A DNA stretch of 64,000 nucleotides from Alligator mississippiensis (taxonomy: Eukaryota > Chordata > Crocodylia > Alligatoridae): positions 115,142,162-115,206,161 of the forward strand of contig NC_081824.1 in NCBI RefSeq assembly GCF_030867095.1, in the 5' to 3' direction. Position 1 is the stretch's first letter; every line of letters starts with the position of its first letter. Below the pieces are notes generated by a model. The model was given only the letters and a program-made list of their open reading frames with translations, made no database searches and was not told where the DNA came from. The position numbers were made by a program, and so were the translations under genes. Below, piece after piece: positions 1-12,800 of the stretch.

Positions 1-3000
1 CCAAAACTCCTATTAAGAGGCCATTCCAGAAGCTTTATCCTTAGCTGGTTAGATTTTTCCTCAACAGATTTGAAATTCAGGTCCTAACATTTCACATACA
101 ACCAACCAAATGAAACACTGACTCTTTGGGAACGCATCTGATTTCTGGTTGAATTTATAGAATTGTTACATTGGAGTTCATTAATGCATCAGCTTGATCC
201 TCAATATTCGCTGAATGAGCTGTTGGCTATGCTGGGCAATTTTCCAGACTGGGACCAGCTGAGTCCTAACCTGAATAGCCTAACATTCAAATGGGAACCT
301 CTTAAAACAAGGGGATGGCAGTGGTGTAGGAAAAGCTGGTTCTATCCAGGTTATGTAGAAAAGGAATGATTGGAGCAGTGAAAAAATTCCCAGCTAAAAG
401 GAAGACATGAAGGACAAAGATGTTAGCAGTTATTATTAGAAGTGCTCATGATCTCCGAGTAGGACCAGCCTTTTGACTTAGACCTAAACAGGTTACAGGG
501 AGCTTGGGACAGAAGTCATTGGAGAGCCCATGGCCAGGAAGATAAAACAGAAGATACCTGGGACTCCTGAAAGCATTAACTCAAACCTGAAAAGTGATAA
601 CTCAGAGGGCAGCATTTGCATACTTGCTGTTTCTTGCTTTGCCTAGACCTGTATGATCTTTATCTGAGAGAGAGGAGCGGCTGGTTTAAAAATTCTTCTT
701 CAAAATTGCCTGATTTGCTTCACATGTTTTGAATCCCCAAGGGTTAAATCAGAGTGCACTCTGAGATGCCATAAACAAGAGTGCACACCGAGATGGTGTT
801 TTGAGGAGAGTGTGCCTGAAAACTGTGGTCTTGTGTGGGTCATTACTGATTTTAGGGGTTCCAAGCACATGCATCAGAGTCCCATATTCTGGGAATGGTA
901 TCAGGTACATGCCTGTGGGTGCAGAATCTGACTTGACTAACATCTGCCAGACCAAGCGACCTAGAAGTATTCAGATTTACAGTAGGGCCGACACAGTTGC
1001 ATTCCTCAATGACATTAGGGGTTATACTAGGGTGGAGGGGAGGGGGGCTAAGGTGGAACCAATCGAGCATTTTATAAATGAAATTGATATTTATTTCCCT
1101 AGTAAATCTTAATAATAAAAAAATAGAATATGCAAAAATAGAATAGAGTCCACTTACAATACACTAAGAAAAAAAGGCCAGTTTAGAAAACTCTTTTTTA
1201 TGCCACAGATGTCTAATACAAAATCCCTAAGCTAGTCAAAACAAGTTTTACCTCCTACTGATGTTGGCATTATTAAAGAAAGCAAAACAATGTAGGCAGA
1301 AACAAGTCCCACCACCTATTGTTGTCTATAAACACCAAAAGAATGAGGAAAAGTACTGTAGGGAAAACATTATAAAGAAACTATTGGGAGCTGTTGAAGA
1401 CAAAAATCAGGGTTTTTTTCCTCTATTGAACATCTTCCGACATTATTTTCTTTGTGTTGCAAATTTTAGGGCTCATGTCAATAAGGTGTTTGGGATCTGG
1501 CTTTTGATTCCTCATCTGTTCGTATATACAATCTTATCCGATTGTCCCGAGCTTTCCTGTGGTCCTAGTCTCAAGTGCCCAATTACCCTCCCCAGGCAAT
1601 CTCTGGTGGTGTCCAATGTTCGTTAAATGACTCTAGCAAAGAAATGAGGCAGCGTTTCATGGTTGTATAGTCTCTCAAAGTCCCTACACATTTTTCTCAG
1701 CTGTATACTGGTTGACACTAGAAGCAAAAGGATACCTCTTTGTTAGTGGCAGTAAAGTCAATTGGATGCAGTTTCATAGCTCTAACATCATTGTCAGCAA
1801 ATTTATTTGTCTAACAGCAGCATCATAAGACTCCAGTTAGGAACTTGTACTCCTACTTAATCTATTATTAGTCTAGCCAGCTAAGCTTCTTTTCCAATTT
1901 TCAACGGAGCCAAATTCAGCATTACATTAAGTGGGTGTAAGACTGATTTTTGGTGGCATATGACTAAACCAGACAACCTGTACTATCTTCTCTCAGCTTA
2001 TTTCTCTTCAGGAGTAAGTGTAGCTCCCATAAGCACTATTCTCCACCGCAAAAATTTTGACTCGAGACATTTGCCGTAGCTATGAAATTTTGTAGAAGCT
2101 CTTCCCATTCATTACATGCAAGCCTGGGGTTCGCACTAATTACTACTATACTTTTTTCCTGACCTGGGAAGATTAAACAAAAACCGTCTCTGCACATTGC
2201 TCAGGTAGACAAAATGTTTCTTATCATTGATTTTCATTCTTAGCGCTCTCACCATATATGGATGCAACATCAACAAAACATCAAAGATGCAATTACTCTT
2301 CAGACACTTCGAAGGGATTTTTATGCTTTTTGACAAGGATCATTCAACCAACAATTCTAGCTTGAACTAAATGAAGAAAAAACATGAATGTGAGTCATGC
2401 TACAAAGGAGGACTAAAGGGAAGCAGAAAAACCTAAGGCCGCTGTCTGTTTCTAGACCTGTTTGGTTTTTTTTGTAGGCACAGGTTGAAGCAACATTCAA
2501 AGCAATATAAAGAAAGCTGCTATCTTATGTACTTTCTTGTCCTAAGAAGCTTTTAAGTCTAGGTCACTTAAAATCAGAAATATCAGTTTTTGTATCCTCA
2601 AACACAGGCTCAATATGCTTCTTCTATTGATTTTCACATATTTCCCTTTCTACAAATCACTGTAGCATTAAACACTCCTTTGATTGCTCCCTCTGCAAAA
2701 TACTCTTGCAGGTGTAGATCAGAATGTATCTGGTGCATTCCATACCTGCAGTACCTTGACAGTGCTTTCACATTTGCCAAAAATACTTTTGCAGGATGGA
2801 AGACAAAGCTTTTAGAAACAGCCACCAACCAGCATATTAATGGAGAATCTCATAACTAAATATACAAATAACATCGTGAAATGGATTTTCCTTGGTTTTT
2901 TCGCAACCATCTAGTTGAAGACTGAGCAAACTCTCCCCCGTTAAAAAAAGAAGAAACAAAACAAAGCTCTAGTAATTACTAATGATTATTTGTATACATT

Positions 3001-4229
3001 TCTTTATCTTTATGCAAACAGTTGACTTGTTTGGTGCCGCTTAAATGAAAAAAACCACCAAACAAGCATTTGTTGATTTGCATTAAAACTCTGGAAACCT
3101 GCAGTTTTTGGAATGGTTTGCTGTTATGGGATGTTATAGGCCTCATCCTCATGAGGAAACTAGCTGCCTAGTTTTGGTAATGCATATTCCAGAGTGCATA
3201 TTCCAGAATGACTCCCTGTTAAATTACTCCTCCTCCCACAACAGTTATGCCAATTAATTTCTCCATGTAGACAAGGCCCCAGTCTTTACATAGGCAATTA
3301 AGACTTGACTGCAAACTCAGAGCTGGAAGAATGATTCTGGCTGTGTTTACAGAGTACTTGGCATTGTAGAAGCAAGGGAAAAGAAAGAAAGGTAACCTTG
3401 GTAAAGCAGGGAAGCATAGTCCTACATGCCCTCTTCTCTTGAAACATTAGTGATTGCTCAAAAAGTTCCATTTTTTAAAGAAGAGTCCCTGCAGGATTCA
3501 GAACATGCTGCCCACTGCACACTGCCAAACTAGTATAAAGACATAACTTTAAAAGCACTGCTCCTGCCAGCTCCATTTGCATCTGAGGGATACAGGTCTG
3601 AGAACCAGTGTCATTTCCCCACCATCCTACAAGGGCTAAAAATAGGTTAAAATGCCAAAAACAATTTCTCTGATGGCCAGTATCTATTCCATCCCTACTC
3701 TCCAAACACTGACATTCCAATGCATGCTGACTTTACACGCACACATTAGGGGTCCCGCTTGAAGAAGCAATTGGATATTAAGTTAGTTTGCAGATCCTGT
3801 ATAACTTGATGAATGCTAAGAACAATTTCCAAGACAGAATGAGACAAAAGGTAAAACGAAACAAAACAAAAAAGAAACATTTCACAAGAATGTTGTGATT
3901 TTTCAGCCCTTTGAGAAAGCAGGGAAGAAAAAGTACTCCTGGTATATGGTTAAGATAACTGCAAAGAAAATATTCTCATTGGTGGCACTGAAGTGTGTTT
4001 TGATTGCATTTTTTGTTTGCCTTGCTAATCTGACAGATATTGATGGATAATTTAGAAAGGCCAACTTTATTCTGAAAAAGAAAACTGCTTCTCATACACA
4101 TTATAGCCAGATGTTTTGCTAGGTTCCTAATAGATATCAAAGCTTTCTTTCAATACATGGAAATTACATTTAATAATAGTTGAGATGTGTCGGCTGGCAG
4201 CAGCGGATCACTGTCCAAAACCATAGGGT
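1..4229. other. Downstream flank of STX7, nothing recognised
   Basis: AT-rich single-copy-looking DNA. Short open frames occur (for example 801-1112 and 1261-1626 on the plus strand) but none has a recognisable domain, splice context or codon pattern. In known vertebrates the next gene in this direction is MOXD1; no MOXD1 exon was recognised here. Confidence 0.5.
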
Positions 4230-4231
4230 CC

Positions 4232-4612
4232 TCCATGTGGTGCAACATTGTGCAGCCATGAGGATACAGCTGACTTTGTGGATTGTCTACCACATTCATC
4301 TACACTGCTGTTCTTTCCACTAGTCTCCATTAGTAATAATTACTTCTAAAAACTGATTATTTTTAGATTTACTGTTTAGAGGACTCCTACCATATGACTT
4401 CCTCATCAAGTTGTGTGAGGACCATAAGTGCCAAGAATCTGTTTGAATTAAATAAGTTGGGCCCTTACTCAATGGGGCTGGTGTTTTCAATGGATTTTGG
4501 AGCTTTTGGCTTAGGCTGCTCCACCTCCCAACACAGAAACAACAGTGTAGATGAATGCAGTGGACAATCAACAAAGTGAGCTATACCCTTGTCACTACAT
4601 TATGTTATAGCA
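4232..4612. repeat. Imperfect inverted repeat, MITE-like
   Basis: Left arm about 4232-4318 (core ATTCATCTACACTGCTGTT) pairs with the right arm about 4530-4612 (core AACAGTGTAGATGAAT), leaving a loop of about 210 bp. Arms are about 75-80% complementary by eye. No target duplication was found. It lies downstream of the presumed STX7 poly(A) site. Confidence 0.6.
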
Positions 4613-5454
4613 CATCGATTTAATAGATTTCTAGGAGACACGGGAAACCCTATGATTTTTGACAGCCATTCTCTATCAACTCCCATATCAGAAAAATGAA
4701 AACTATAGTGTTTCCTTTTGAATTGTTATTTGTATAATCGGAACAAGACTTAACCCAGATGGATCTACTAACCTCATTCAGGAATGAGAATCCCTGAACT
4801 TTAAACCTAATCCAAGCCTTCCTACATGGCACTGGTAATGAGTGGACATGTTTTACACATAAACCCACTAATATTTCCTAATACAAACGGAGCATATGCA
4901 CTGTAACTGCTTCTGGTTCCCCAAGTAAGATAGTTTGGATGTTTCTATAGTACACTGCATGGTGCAGTACAAAATGTACAGTAAGAGTCTGCCAGTGAAA
5001 CTTGTCTCTTCAGAGTTAAATACTCACTTACAGGGACCCATTCTCTGCTAAGAGCTCCTCTTCTTTATAGTAAAACAAGTTATAACAAATACACAGAGAA
5101 GGCTGGCACCTACCATTACCCACACCCTTAACAGAAGAAAAAAAAAATCTAGACGTTGATTTAAAATGGTATACATTTAAGCACTGGACCTGAAAACTGA
5201 TATTTTTCTAAGTGAACTGTCATCTCTCCAATGTGGAATCCAATTCATGTCAATAGGCCAGCAACCAATGGCCGCAGTGCTCTCATGTGAACAAAAATGA
5301 AAGTCTGGGGACTGGCAGTCAATTTTCATGAATTGTAATCATTCATTAAAAAAAAAAAAAACCAACACAAAAACAAAAATAACTGTGAGTTTCGAATAGG
5401 GGGAAGGGTAGAGAGGAACAGGGAAAGACATTCTGAAAAAGGAAATGGGAAATA

Positions 5455-6803
5455 CATATTCAGTCTTTAAAAACATCTTTATTTTGATTATGTGGCTACA
5501 ATTTTAATCCATTGATGCTTACAGTTAAATTGTTCCCAATAAATTTCATATCTTGCCATGTAAACAGTGCATTCTCTATTAAACTGCTGTACAAGAACTT
5601 TTATAAAATACAGATTAACTGACATTTTCATCTGTACACTATTCTGGATTAGTGCACTAATATATCAATTAAAAAGACAAGACAATGTTGGCAAAACTCA
5701 TTACCGTTCTAATACGGATTAGTACAAAATGGCACTATAAAGAAAAAGGCTGTAAGTGTAACCAAACTTCTGAGCAAGCTGAATCAGTTCTACTGATTAG
5801 GATCTTACCTCTAAATACCAAGACTCTGAATTTAACTCTTAGTCCTCCTCTCCCGTAGTTAAGAAAAATGCATTTTTGCAAACTGGACCTGTTGTACTAT
5901 TTTAGAAGCTGAATCATGCCAGCAGGCTCAGATGATTGGAGTTCAAGTGCAGTTAAAGAAACAGGGAATTTTCACGATTCCCAATATCATATTTGGATTC
6001 CATAAGAAGTTAGAGCTAGATTTTCTTTTAGTCACATTCACTTATGTGCACTTATTTTATAGATACAGGTGTGCATAAGTTAGGTGTACAAAATGCCAAG
6101 TCCTATTTCTAAATTCAAGAATCAAATCAAAAGGTCTATGTTCATAAATTATACCATCAACCATATCTTTACAGCAGGCTTTTCTAGGCACACTGGTGTT
6201 TAGTGCCAGGTAGAGAAGTATGAAATGTCTGAAAGATTTCTCAGGCAAACAAACTAAAGGCTTCATCCAAAGCCTTCAATAGTAAAGACTGATTACATTG
6301 ATATTAGCGACCTGTATTTTACTCACAATGACCCATAGCAAATAGTCAGTTTACTTCATTAGTTCAAACATAATTTGAAAGACAAGTGTGTTGCCTCAAG
6401 GACAGCAATGAGTTCAAGAACATTTGATTTGATGAGGCAACACTTAAACACTCCCTCCCCCCAGAAAAGTTATGCCCATCTTAGATCAGAGTGGTTGATT
6501 AGCTCCCACATTTAGGAGGTTTTAATTTCCTTAAGTTTAACAATGATACGGTAATTTAAAAAGTTGACCAACTGCCCTTGCAAGACAGCAATCACAAGTC
6601 CAAGACTGTAAGAAAGTTATACGAGCTTGCAATACTGAGGAAAAAAAGGTCACCTCTCAGGTTTAAAAATAATTGTTTTATAAAAAGCAAAAACTATAAA
6701 GTATGCAATCATTATTTACTCAACAGCTTCACAATGAGAAACCATGATTGTAGCAGTTTCCTTGCATAATTTAAATATCAATTACAATGGTCTTTCTACA
6801 ATC
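5455..6803 (-). other. STX7: Probable STX7 3' UTR
   Basis: Sequence 3' of the TAA on the minus strand, AT-rich, with no recognisable repeat. The first good AATAAA hexamer I see downstream lies at 5483-5478 (minus strand), followed by T/G-containing sequence. That gives a 3' UTR of roughly 1.3 kb. The cleavage point is approximate and further signals downstream are possible. Confidence 0.55.
5478..5483 (-). promoter_or_regulatory. Candidate polyadenylation signal for STX7
   Basis: Reverse complement reads AATAAA inside CAAAATAAAGATG. It is about 1.32 kb past the stop codon in the transcript direction. Chosen because it is the first canonical hexamer noticed; not verified by cDNA. Confidence 0.5.
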
Positions 6804-6896
6804 TTATTTTACAGATGCCCATATGATGAGTCCAAGAACCAATGCTCCAACAGCCAGTATAAGAGCAAGGATACACATTTTCTTTCGTGACTTGTG
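6804..6896 (-). CDS. STX7: STX7 exon 10: tail anchor and stop, residues 228-257
   Basis: 93 nt including TAA (complement of 6804-6806). It encodes a basic juxtamembrane stretch HKSRKK, a hydrophobic transmembrane segment about residues 235-254 and a short tail WASVK. It is a type IV tail anchor with virtually no lumenal domain. The acceptor is TTGGCAG above 6896. The hydrophobic core differs from mammals in detail but keeps length and character. Confidence 0.95.
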   Translation of the reverse strand, partial: HKSRKKMCILALILAVGALVLGLIIWASVK

Positions 6897-9800
6897 CTGC
6901 CAAAAGAAAGAGGGAAAAAAAAAAACTTGGTTGTTGTACAATTTTCAGTATTAGAAATAATTGATTCTATGACTTTAGTCATCCAACCTAAATGACTGCA
7001 TACTTAGAAAATTAGAAATGTCAAATAGCAAAAGTCATTCAGGAAATAATGGAAGTAATAGCTTTGCTCCTTAACTTTCAGAATAGTCTGCTATTTTCAG
7101 CAGAGGGAAGAGGAGCATGGGGGGTGAACAGAGATCAGGTGAGGAAGGGAGTTGCCCTGTTGAAATAAGGCAACAGACAAACTTTAATGACAGCGCATGT
7201 GGTGGCTGCCACAGTGAAAGGCTCAGAAAGCCAGGTAAAAAGCAAGGTATATGCGTTATGCTCCTGTAGTGGCTGGACTTTAGAAGGCAGGCATTTTATA
7301 CAGTGAAAGAGGCAGCAGTCCTGCAGAAAAACAGCATGCAATTCCGTTAATTAAGGACTATATCATCATACTACTACAAAAGGGGGAATGAGCAAGTTAA
7401 AGTTATACCCAACATCTTAATTCTGATAACTGCCCAACTTTTGTATTTTTAACTTTGCAAGCAAACATCTTGGCAGCATTATAATGATGACCATGTGAAC
7501 TGGAACTTTTAAATCCAGCACACAGCCTTTTCTTGGTATCAGTTATTCCATTAGCTCCAGTGATTGGTCTGTCATCCTCTATGGGGATCCAGCACTAGAG
7601 GAAGAACATTTACCACTAGATTTTCATAGATATTTGATTGCAGGAGAGGAACGGCAACACTTCAGTCTTGGGTTCCAGCCCAGGCTTTACAAGACAGATG
7701 AAGTGGACATATCTAGTGGATAGATATTTCTAGTGGAAATATTTCTAATGAGACACCTCTAATGGACAGATATTTCTGTCTACTTCCTACCCAAGCTTCA
7801 CCACTTCAGAAGCTCTGCCCAGCTACATTGGTCACTGTCCCAGTCCTGTCTTTCTCATTTCTGGTTTCTTGTCCCAATCCCATTCTCCTCACCTACCCAG
7901 TCCCACTCTCCAATCATCAGACTTCTTTTTCCCGTTAATCTTCTTGACTGGTCAGTCAAAGTCTCCTCTTTCAGGCTTTCTGTCTGAAGGCATGGACAGA
8001 TGACACATTTACACCAGTGTAATCTATTTCACCCTGGTGTAAGAAAGCAGCAGACAGATGACAAACCAGGGTAACTTCACACAATCCAGTGGAGAATTAC
8101 CCTTGGAATGATCAAGGCAAAACTCTACCCATTTAGGTCCACTGACATTCTGACTTGCTAAAAATGAAAGGGCTATTACCAGCCCCCACAAGTGCCTTAA
8201 GACAAAGCACTGTAATAGCAGTCAACTGTGGTCTCTGACATTCATTTGAAGGAACAATGGGATCTGATCCACAATCCCAAGAACTGTACCTCCCTTCCAT
8301 GCCACGTGTGCAAGGCAGGAGATGTGACTGTGACATCAGGGATCAGATTCTAACTGCACTAGCAATTTGGGTGCCCAGCTGATCATCAGCTGACTGAGAC
8401 AGCCTTGGGACTTGAATCCTGCTACAGTCCCTGCCAGGCCAAGGCAGATTGGGACAGCACTGGGTGGGGCGGAAATTCCAGGACAGTTCCTATCTTGCCC
8501 ACGATCAGTTCATCGGGACTGTTCCTGGGCTGACACCCTGGGGTGGTCCCTTTCACACATTCCATTTAAGGCAAGATGGAAACCAGACAGTTAATAAACA
8601 TGTATAATTTTTTTTATAGTTGGCTTCCCATTTTATTGCACCATTAATCCCCGAAAATGTGACCACTTTACACTTTGAGACACACGATTAACTAGATCAC
8701 ATCTTAAGTGTCACATCTGCCTGGGGCCTGTGTGAACTACTCCAAGACTGTTGTACCTCTTTGTGTTCCTAATCCCCATGCATTTTTCACCTGTTACAAA
8801 ACAGATGTAAACTGCACTGGGTATGTGTTCACCAGTCCATGCCCAGAGGCCCATTATCACTTCCTGGAGCCTGAATACTTATTCTCCCCTTCCTCCCCAC
8901 AAGATTCTTGTCAAATTTAATCATACTTTCTCCCTAGCCAACTTCACGTTTTCTCCCTCTGCCATTTCACTAACTGGTTCTCATGCCCAGATTCCTTGCC
9001 CAAACAAGTCTAGCCTCCTTTCAACTATCAATCCCAGCCTCAGACTCCTAAACACTGTTTCTCTCTATACTTCTTATAGGGACATCCTACTACTTCACTC
9101 CCCTCCATCTTCTCCTTTCACCTCTGATCCAACTTGCTTCCTCTGCATTTAAATTAGGCTGATCTTTCCTCTGTGGGGCAGAGAGTTCAATGAGGGTACA
9201 GAAGAGACAGGCATTCCTGCTTCAAGCTCAGTTTCTGGCCTAACTCAAAGCATTCATTATGGGGAAAAAAGAGTGCTGTCCTTCTTGGTCTGGGCTGCAG
9301 CATGCTCACTTGATCTCTGGGCAAGAGGAAGGTGGTAGATGCACAACCTAGTAGGAGCTGTGAGGGGAGGGAACTCGTTCATTTGCTTTGGGAACAGAGT
9401 ACATCCAGTTGCACCAGAACTAGCCTGTTGAGCCTTTCAATACTCCTCAGTGAGGAATGAACAGGAGGAGATTTTAGCATCTGAAAAAGGAGCCTCTATG
9501 GAACAAAGACTGCAGGAGACTGGGAAGAAGGAGGAAAGTTATTGTTACATCAGAGGTGCTCCAACGGTCGGTGTGGCCTCGGGACTGACTGAACCCATCT
9601 GATCCGATTTTTCAAGGACTTAGAACTTAGCCAAGTTTGGACATATTTTCATGGGAACCACAAAAAAGCACAGCCCGAATAAAAGGCCATGCCTGTCATA
9701 TATTTCAAGTGTCTGCTCTAAAACACGTCAGAATAGAGCTGCTACCAGAGTGGTCGCCAAAATGTTTTTATTTGACTTAAAAATAAAAATCTGTTTTCCA

Positions 9801-12800
9801 TTAGAAAATGGAAGGGATGAGCTGTTTGGCTGAAATTAAAAAAGACATCTCTCATGGAAAAAAACAGCTGGAATGGTTAGTTTGGCAAAGCTATAAAAAA
9901 CTGAAAGCAGTGTCCCAGAAATCAGAAGTGTCAGGCTACTTTAATAATGGTTAGTGTTACCAGCCTCACCTATAAACACATCTTACAGAACTTACACATC
10001 CTGTTTTTCCCACCTTAGAAATGAGGTAACAGTTCTTCAAATTGGAGTATAATGACATTTTCCCATCATTTCTTTTGCCTAGCTATTACTTCAACATGTT
10101 ATAGAAGGTTTAAAAATGAAAGGACTAAGGTTAGTCGAGAAGGAGAGCTTATTAGTAATAAGTTCTTTCTAACGATGCCAAAATCCATGAAACTTAAAAA
10201 ACTCATTCATAAAGATTCTCTTTGAAGGCCTGAGGACAGGGGGGAAAACAGATGGGAGTCTAGAAAACTATGAAGTCAATTTAGGGACTGTGCAATCTGT
10301 GAGATATATAGCCCCAGGAAGCAAAAAGTTGATGTGCACAACAGGGATATGCTGTCAAAGCAGTACCCCTACTACCTGGGCCTTTAATTCAGAGCAGTGA
10401 TTCTCAACCAGGGTGCTGCGGTAATTTGGGACACCTTGAGATCCTTGCAGCAGAGGGCGTCACATAATATTAGCACCATTAGGTGTGCTATTCTGTCTCT
10501 TCCTGATCTTGGACCCTTTAAAAGCCTTCAGGCTTTTTTTCTTCTTAATAAACTGTAAAACAGATTTGAATAGTAACCTGGACATAACAGAAACCTTCAC
10601 ACCTGAAATAATTAGTTATTGACTACTGTCTGACCATTAACATTGATACTACCTGATAGTCTGCTGCTCTTGAAAGCTGCTGGTTTGCTTGCTGGACATG
10701 GACCTCAGCATTTTCTACGTTGGCTTCTATGCTGTCTTTATTGCGAGAGAAAAACAAAACAAAAAAAGAAAAAAGTTTTTCAATTAAAGTTTAAGCTAAT
10801 AAAGCCTGATGTGTTGATCAACCATGTTACTAATTAACTGTGATTAAACATATTGCAAATCTGTTTCTCTAGAATCCCAGAGAAGATATTTGCTTTTTTA
10901 AAAGAAATTCTAGTCGCTTTTCCCTTGAATTGCTATATGTAACTGATCAAATCAAACATTTCATTCAGAGAAAGCCACCACTAATTAAATTAGTAACGCG
11001 CAAAATGAAAATATGTGTCTCATAACAGGTTAAGAGATCTGCAACTCTTAAAAAGCATGGACCAAACTGTATTTTATGAACACAATAGTTGGAACACCAA
11101 AATATATGCAGACCAGTCGTTTGATGCTTTTGGTTTACCTTCAAGGACATGCTGACTTTTTACTACTGCTTTGTGAGTTTTCTCCTTTTCATGTTTCCTA
11201 TAGGTAATGTATCAATGCCAAAACTAACTTCTGAACCACACAGGGTATTCCAAGGTTTCTTTCATGTTTCATAACTTTCTAATTCAGGCATTGGGGTGGG
11301 GTGGGCCTGGAATATGAACTCTGGAGGAAAATTTCTTGCATGTTGATTTTTCTCTCCCACACAAGATGGACTCGAGTCAGTGGAGAACTTAGAAGGCCTT
11401 GTGGGTCAGTAATTACTCAGACAAGTTATGGGGACCAAAAAATCCTCAGCAAGGCCATGAATGCTGGATAAAAGGTGTATTGTTTTAATTAGAAAAACCC
11501 ACCTACATGGGAAAAATTTACCAGTGTTTTTATACTGCTATGCAGATTTAACTGCCAGTGTGGACGGTCTTTCAAAGTAACAGTGACCTTTTTTTGGTTT
11601 AACTTAATTAGTTTTGGCTCTCATAACTGCAAAGGGCATGTGTGTGCATATGCACGCTTTCATATTTTCATTCTGCTCTAACAGATCATCCAGCAATCTC
11701 ACTCTAGCTAGAGAAAAACAGACTGCCCCTTAAGTACCTAAGAAGTGCTTTCCCCTCTGAGAGTGGCCAAAGTAGATTCAGGGAGAGCACTGAACCAGAT
11801 CTCAAGAGTGATTTAGTATCCCCCACCTTTATTGGTTTAGAGATACCAGAGGAAACATCTCCCTTATCTTAAATTCAGACTGTCTCATGAAATGAGGAGT
11901 ACTAACTGTTCGCTGAAACCAAATCACTTTGCTTTCTGGAAAAAGTAAGATTTCACTATTTAAAACAGAGATGCATGAATTTTATAAAGTGACATGTTAA
12001 TTTCCTTTAACCACTGGGATGTTATTCTTAAATTTTCCCCAAGTGTTTACTTCAACATGAGTTCCATAACAAGCATTCAAAAATACTTCCATGGGGCTTA
12101 CCTATCACATCTCCTTGTTCATGAATCATCATTCCTAGATCTTTAAATATTTCATTAATATCCATAATATCTGCCTATAGGAAGAGATAACGACAAATTA
12201 TGATCAGTGAACATAACAGGAAATTTCTGTACCTAGGGGGAATTTTCATAGATTGATAGATTTTTGGTTGGAAGTGTCCTCAGCAGATCATCAAGTTCAA
12301 CCCCCTGCCCTGGGCAGGAAAGAGCACTGGAGTAAGACGACCCCAGTCAGGTCTAGCCTCCTCTTAAAGACGCCCCAGGTAGGGGAGAGCACCACCTTTC
12401 TTGGAAGCCCAGTTGATATACATTTGGTTTTTAAAATACAATGAATATTTATTTACAAGGTATAAAATACATGGGATATAAAAAGTACAAGGGACAATTA
12501 TTTGAATACTGTAAAAGCTTTGTTATCCGGCATCCCCCAGGAATGGAGGATGCCCGATAACAAAATATGCCGGTTAATTGAGTGGCCCCAGCTGCCACTT
12601 CTCCTGCCACGTCTGCGGCGTCCCTCCACCCCTCCCGCGGCATCGCCACCCCTCCCGTGGCATCACCGCCCATTCCACAGGCCCTGTGGGACAGGGAGGC
12701 AGACCCTGCATGGCCCCGCGCAGCCTGTTATGCCCCCAGGCCATGGGGGCTCGGCAGCGCAGGATGCTTTGCCCTGGGCCATTGGGGTCCGAGAAACCAG

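Noticed and set aside
801..1112. Small secreted-like protein with hydrophobic start (103 residues)
   Set aside because: No recognisable family or splice context, and no repeat of it in the window; chance frame in AT-rich DNA cannot be excluded.
1..5400. Exons of MOXD1, the expected neighbour downstream of STX7
   Set aside because: No copper type II monooxygenase-like coding segment or splice-bounded exon was recognised in either strand.
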